Shown one piece after another: positions 60,887 to 64,000 of a stretch of 64,000 nucleotides of DNA; positions within the stretch are counted from its first letter, which is position 1, and each line of letters starts with the position of its first letter. The DNA comes from Cloacibacillus porcorum (GTDB lineage Bacteria; Synergistota; Synergistia; Synergistales; Synergistaceae): the NCBI RefSeq assembly GCF_001701045.1, contig NZ_CP016757.1:699501-763500 (forward strand), in the 5' to 3' direction. The notes below the pieces were generated by a model. That model saw only the letters and a program-made list of their open reading frames with translations. It was not told the DNA's origin and did no database searches. The position numbers were made by a program, and so were the translations under genes.

Positions 60887-61576
60887 GGATATACGAGTGT
60901 CCCACAAACGCGCGCTCCTGCTCCAATAGATGGCTATGATAATTTCGCGGTGAAACTATACCCTGTAAACAGCAGAAACCGAAGCGTAGTTTATACTTAT
61001 TATTCCGGTGGCGAGCACCACCAAGATATAATAGCCCCGAATAATAACGGAGAATGCCTCATATCAATACCCGTTGGTGAAGGATACCCTTATGCTTCTA
61101 CAGATGAATATAAAGTCGCAAGTGTGGCTGAGCCAAAGATAACGCCGTTTATCTTCAATTTTTTATCCGAAGGCTCTCTGCAAGGGGCCTCATGGTGGTA
61201 TGAGGACAACACGGTCATTTACGATTACTCGCTGGGAGGGCCAAAGATAACCTCGCTGAGTATTCAGCCGAATGAAGGTTTTTGGCACATCGAATCTATG
61301 GGGCTGTCAGCCCCAAACGGATACCTTACCCCCGTCGTCACCGCAGAGCCGGGCTTTGATATCGGCAGGTTAAGCGGCAAGCTGCGGTGGAGTTTTATAC
61401 CAACAGCTTCCGAACACTATGCAGATGTCCAGTTAAAAATTGATAATACCGGCGGCGCAACCTTTACTGAGATATCTCACCGCTATCGAGGGGAGTGGTG
61501 TTTCATTTGTTCAACGACTGATGGATCGAATCTGTCTGCCACAATAAGTGGGTACTTTACTCAGATGTCAGGTTAA
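60887..61576 (+). pseudogene. Tail fibre/tip gene, 3' part, cut by IS
   Basis: 229 codons continuing the interrupted fibre gene: GYTSVPQTRAPAPIDGYDN and then KLYPVNSRNRSVVYTYYSGG to a TAA stop. It is likely the receptor-binding end. Translation could restart at ATG 60950, though no good ribosome site is seen. No family recognised for this tip. Confidence 0.8.
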
Positions 61577-61593
61577 AAGAAAGGTTATCAATA

Positions 61594-61941
61594 ATGATGC
61601 TAAAAATAATAATAAGTATTCTCGCGGCCTGCCTCATTCACGAGGCGGGCCATTATTTTACGGTGCTGTGCTTCGGCGGGCGGATTGTTTTCCGGTTCGC
61701 CTGGGGTAAGCTCTGGGGCAAGGTGCCGATACCGCGCGGTATCTGGTACATGCCGGAAGGTTTTTCGCTGCGGCAGAAAAAGATTACAGCCTTAGCCGGG
61801 TTCGGAGCGGAGTTTTTCGCCGCTCCGATTTTTTACGTCGTCGGGCTGGAAGCGTATATATTCGTCGTGCTGCTGCACCTTATCCTCTACCGTTTTTACG
61901 CGGGCGAGGCGAGCGATTTTCAGTGGTTTAAGGGGGCGTAA
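61594..61941 (+). CDS. Small membrane protein with M50-like HEAGH
   Basis: 115-aa protein. The first helix contains HEAGH (16-20), the zinc motif of site-2/M50 metalloproteases, followed by a FGGRI loop and two more helices (~62-80, 85-105). True M50 proteases are longer and need a later Asp; a candidate is seen at the C-end (SDFQW). It sits between fibre and lysis genes. A function is not known. Confidence 0.72.
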   Translation: MMLKIIISILAACLIHEAGHYFTVLCFGGRIVFRFAWGKLWGKVPIPRGIWYMPEGFSLRQKKITALAGFGAEFFAAPIFYVVGLEAYIFVVLLHLILYRFYAGEASDFQWFKGA

Positions 61942-61943
61942 TT

Positions 61944-62495
61944 ATGTGGGCGCCAAGCGAAAAGATAGTCCGCTGGCTTGCGCCGGCGCAGAGGTGGAGC
62001 CGCCAGACGGGATGTCCGCCCGAGCTGATTTTGGCTGTGATTCAGCAGGAATCCGGCGGAGATCCGGAGGTTACAAGGTATGAGCCGGAATATGAGGAAA
62101 GATATAAGGCGCGGTGCGAGGAGATCGCCCGCGCCTGTCGTTTGTCTCCCGAAGTTGTGGCAACTAGCTACGGGCTGATGCAGTTGATGTTGCCTCTTGC
62201 TTGGGGGTATATGGGGCCGGATGTGCGCCGTGGCGATGTGGTTGCGGCGCTGCTGGATCCTGAGCAGAATATTCGCCTTGGGGCGGCGCATTTGGGTGTG
62301 CTTGTAAGTAAAGAGCTGGCACGGCACAACGACGCAATGAGCCTTGCTCTGGGGCTTAGGAAGGAGATTGACGCCGCAGTTGTCCGTGTGGTCGCGGGTC
62401 GTTATAACGGCGGCGGGAGCGGATCAGCTTATGCGCGTAACGTCTGCGCCTTATGGCAGCGGTATGAAAGATATCTGAAGGAGGCCGGTGCTTGA
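61944..62495 (+). CDS. Lytic transglycosylase (SLT domain)
   Basis: 183-aa enzyme with catalytic Glu in ILAVIQQESGGDP (~30) and the SLT signature TSYGLMQLM (~72). It cuts peptidoglycan glycan strands. With no signal peptide, it is an endolysin needing a holin, or a virion entry enzyme. It overlaps the M15 gene by TGATG. Confidence 0.9.
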   Translation: MWAPSEKIVRWLAPAQRWSRQTGCPPELILAVIQQESGGDPEVTRYEPEYEERYKARCEEIARACRLSPEVVATSYGLMQLMLPLAWGYMGPDVRRGDVVAALLDPEQNIRLGAAHLGVLVSKELARHNDAMSLALGLRKEIDAAVVRVVAGRYNGGGSGSAYARNVCALWQRYERYLKEAGA

Positions 62496-62869
62496 TGGCG
62501 ATGGCTCATGACACGAGGAATTTCAAGGCTGCTGAGTTCTCCTGTCGGTGCGGGCGTTTTGATTGTCCGCATCATGCTGTCGATCAGCGTCTTATGGATG
62601 CGCTTCAGCAGCTGCGGGATTTAATTGGCGTGCCTATACACGTTAATTCGGGATACCGTTGCCCATTTTGGAATAAACGTGTCGGCGGAGTCAGGAACAG
62701 CACTCATGTGCGTGGGATTGCCGCCGATATCAGGTGCGGGGAGCTTACGCCGGCGGAGCTGGCTAGGTTTGCCGAGGAGGTCCCGGCGTTCGCTAACGGC
62801 GGGATTGGCGTCTATAAGAGTTGGGTGCATGTGGATGTTCGCGGCAAGCGGGCGCGTTGGAGAGGGTGA
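62495..62869 (+). CDS. M15 peptidase (D-Ala carboxypeptidase-like endolysin)
   Basis: 124-aa zinc peptidase: HVNSGYRCPFWNKRVGG, NSTHVRGIAADI and SWVHVDV hold the expected zinc His/Asp ligands. It cuts peptide links of peptidoglycan. An early CRCGRFDC resembles a zinc site as in related phage enzymes. Start ATG or the TTG one codon before (GGAGG). Confidence 0.92.
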   Translation: MAMAHDTRNFKAAEFSCRCGRFDCPHHAVDQRLMDALQQLRDLIGVPIHVNSGYRCPFWNKRVGGVRNSTHVRGIAADIRCGELTPAELARFAEEVPAFANGGIGVYKSWVHVDVRGKRARWRG

Positions 62870-62873
62870 TGTC

Positions 62874-63218
62874 ATGTCGCAGACAGAGGTCCGCGATGCC
62901 TTTGATTCGCTGAAGGCTATTTTTATGCTCATGATGCCCGGGCTGATTGCTGCCTGTATCACTTCGTCGGTGGATTTTCTGAATAAGCACTGGCTGAAGG
63001 ATAAGTTTTCCTGGAACCGTTTTATCGTCGGACATATTTCTGATATTACGCTCGGAGGGGCAGTCTATTTGGGGCTGTGCGAGATGGGAGTCGGCGAAGC
63101 GGGGAGGCTTGCGGCGGTTTATGTGGCGGTTTCCGCCGGTCGGCCCTGGGTGCGGCGGGTGATCGACGAGAGGCTGGGGGTGAATCACCGGGATGACGGA
63201 AGGAAGGATGTCCGGTGA
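62874..63218 (+). CDS. Holin-like membrane protein
   Basis: 114-aa protein with hydrophobic parts at ~15-35 and ~50-75 and a charged C-terminal tail (RRVIDERLGVNHRDDGRKD). The lysis context suggests a holin or antiholin. No closer family match by eye. Confidence 0.65.
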   Translation: MSQTEVRDAFDSLKAIFMLMMPGLIAACITSSVDFLNKHWLKDKFSWNRFIVGHISDITLGGAVYLGLCEMGVGEAGRLAAVYVAVSAGRPWVRRVIDERLGVNHRDDGRKDVR

Positions 63219-63481
63219 ACCGGGTGTTTTCATATTTAAACGCTATGCCCTGGACGAAGCCTCTGGCGATTTTAACGTGGGCGGTTAATTTGTCGGTTTT
63301 TGTTCTGGCGTTTGGTTTGGGGCGCGACATTCCTCCGAATGCGAAGGAGCTGGGGATTTATTTCGGCGGCGTGGTTTTTGCGGCGGCGGCCGGCAAGTCT
63401 GGCTACGAAGCCGTGCGCAGCCCTAGGTCACGACGCTATGAAGGAGAGGGAGTGCTGGATGGAGCTGAAAACGATGTTTAA
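63215..63481 (+). CDS. Small membrane protein, holin candidate
   Basis: 88-aa protein from GTG with two hydrophobic helices (~16-36, 46-62). AAGGAAGGA precedes it. Two-helix build and position fit a second holin/antiholin. It overlaps the gene before by four bases and the next by 23. Confidence 0.6.
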   Translation: MNRVFSYLNAMPWTKPLAILTWAVNLSVFVLAFGLGRDIPPNAKELGIYFGGVVFAAAAGKSGYEAVRSPRSRRYEGEGVLDGAENDV

Positions 63482-63830
63482 AAGCCGCTGGCGCTGGTGG
63501 GCGCTGCTGATCGCGGCGATTTTGCTGTTGGCTGCCGGATTTTATCTTTGGCGTTGGGGGCGGGCGCGGATTTATGGGACTGGTGTGCCGGATTTGCCGC
63601 GAGATGAGATGACTGCCGTAGATAACGTTACTGAAAAGTTGAAAAGTGTTATTGAAATGGCTCAAGTTGAGAGAAGCAAACTACCGGAGGTGGTTAAAGG
63701 TGCGAAAGATGATATCAGGCGTGATGTGGCTGGTCTTGGCGATAATGGTATTGCTGGCCGCTGGAACGGTCTGCTGGGGCGATACCGGGAAGATAGAGCT
63801 GCGGCCGAAGGGGTACGCTCTGACGACTGA
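63459..63830 (+). CDS. Inner-membrane spanin-like protein (Rz type)
   Basis: 123-aa protein with one N-terminal helix (WWALLIAAILLLAAGFYLW, ~12-32) and a charged periplasmic part, the layout of i-spanins. GGGAG six bases before the ATG. A second gene starts inside it in the +1 frame, as in Rz/Rz1 pairs. Confidence 0.6.
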   Translation: MELKTMFKSRWRWWALLIAAILLLAAGFYLWRWGRARIYGTGVPDLPRDEMTAVDNVTEKLKSVIEMAQVERSKLPEVVKGAKDDIRRDVAGLGDNGIAGRWNGLLGRYREDRAAAEGVRSDD

Positions 63831-64000
63831 GGCGTATGTGGTGCCTCTTCGGGATGGGCGCGATACGGTGGAGATGATGGAGTCGCAGGCGGCTGAGCTC
63901 AGGGTCATCAGGAGGTACGTCACTTCGCAGGACGTGGCCTTGGATGCCATTAACGCCGAAATCGCGGCTCTTGAGGCTGCCCAGGCGAAGGAACGGGCGG
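63709..64000 (+). CDS. Exported coiled-coil protein nested in the spanin gene, cut by window edge
   Basis: 97 codons visible: an N-terminal signal or anchor (MISGVMWLVLAIMVLLAAGT), then a Glu/Ala-rich coiled coil. It overlaps the Rz-like gene by 122 bases in another frame, as o-spanins do. A Cys (~22) follows the hydrophobic part, but the lipobox is not ideal, so lipidation is uncertain. Confidence 0.6.
   Translation, partial: MISGVMWLVLAIMVLLAAGTVCWGDTGKIELRPKGYALTTEAYVVPLRDGRDTVEMMESQAAELRVIRRYVTSQDVALDAINAEIAALEAAQAKERA

Noticed and set aside
57143-61576. Diversity-generating retroelement, suspected from BPP-1-like genes
   Set aside because: No reverse transcriptase or template/variable repeat pair is seen in this window.

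Overview
The window looks like part of the chromosome of an amino-acid-fermenting anaerobe of the Synergistota, probably close to Cloacibacillus. This is an inference from the gene set (TRAP and tripartite tricarboxylate transporters, EtfAB with a glycolate-oxidase-type dehydrogenase, citrate lyase, PFOR, transcarboxylase-type carboxyltransferase) and from the codon style. No rRNA or marker gene here settles it.

Left part, 1-8.3 kb: two divergent operons of fairly low GC. Leftward run an M20 peptidase, an arginine-deiminase-fold hydrolase/amidinotransferase and a TRAP transporter (dctP, dctQ, dctM; the last runs off the edge). Rightward run etfB, etfA and an FAD-dependent 2-hydroxyacid dehydrogenase. 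Two near-identical TTTG-N4-CAAA palindromes lie between them, so the two operons are probably controlled together. A cobalamin riboswitch with its own promoter follows at 8.5 kb and has no recognisable vitamin B12 gene behind it.

Central carbon block, 9-21 kb, GC-rich: aconitase, NADP-isocitrate dehydrogenase, citrate lyase citD-citE-citF, pyruvate:ferredoxin oxidoreductase and a biotin-dependent carboxyltransferase lacking its biotin domain. Together these can link 2-oxoglutarate, citrate, acetate plus oxaloacetate, pyruvate and acetyl-CoA. Then come three leftward pseudopilin genes (one of 966 aa), a DUF1622 membrane protein, a transaldolase-like gene, a GntR regulator, and tctB-tctA-tctC with an IlvD/Edd-type dehydratase, a small tautomerase and a LUD protein. 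A CopZ-like HMA protein precedes tRNA-Ser(TGA).

Prophage, 33.7 kb to the right edge: a temperate podovirus-type phage sits at the 3' end of tRNA-Ser. Order: integrase; an AT-rich lysogeny region with three unknown membrane proteins and a two-HTH repressor; a divergent promoter/operator region; small early genes; a radical SAM protein; a primase-helicase; an iteron-like array that could be the phage origin; a sigma-like late regulator; terminase; portal; Bbp19-like protein; scaffold; coat; cement; T7-type tail proteins; fibre genes; and a lysis cassette (M50-like, lytic transglycosylase, M15 peptidase, holin-like, overlapping spanin-like pair). An IS3-family element splits one fibre gene; removing it with a 5-bp duplication restores the reading frame exactly. 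The far attachment site lies beyond the window.

The best candidates for something undescribed are the lysogeny operon (repressor plus two membrane proteins), the membrane-protein cargo between two copies of the integrase 3' end, the iteron array behind the replication gene, and the orphan cobalamin riboswitch ahead of aconitase and citrate lyase.
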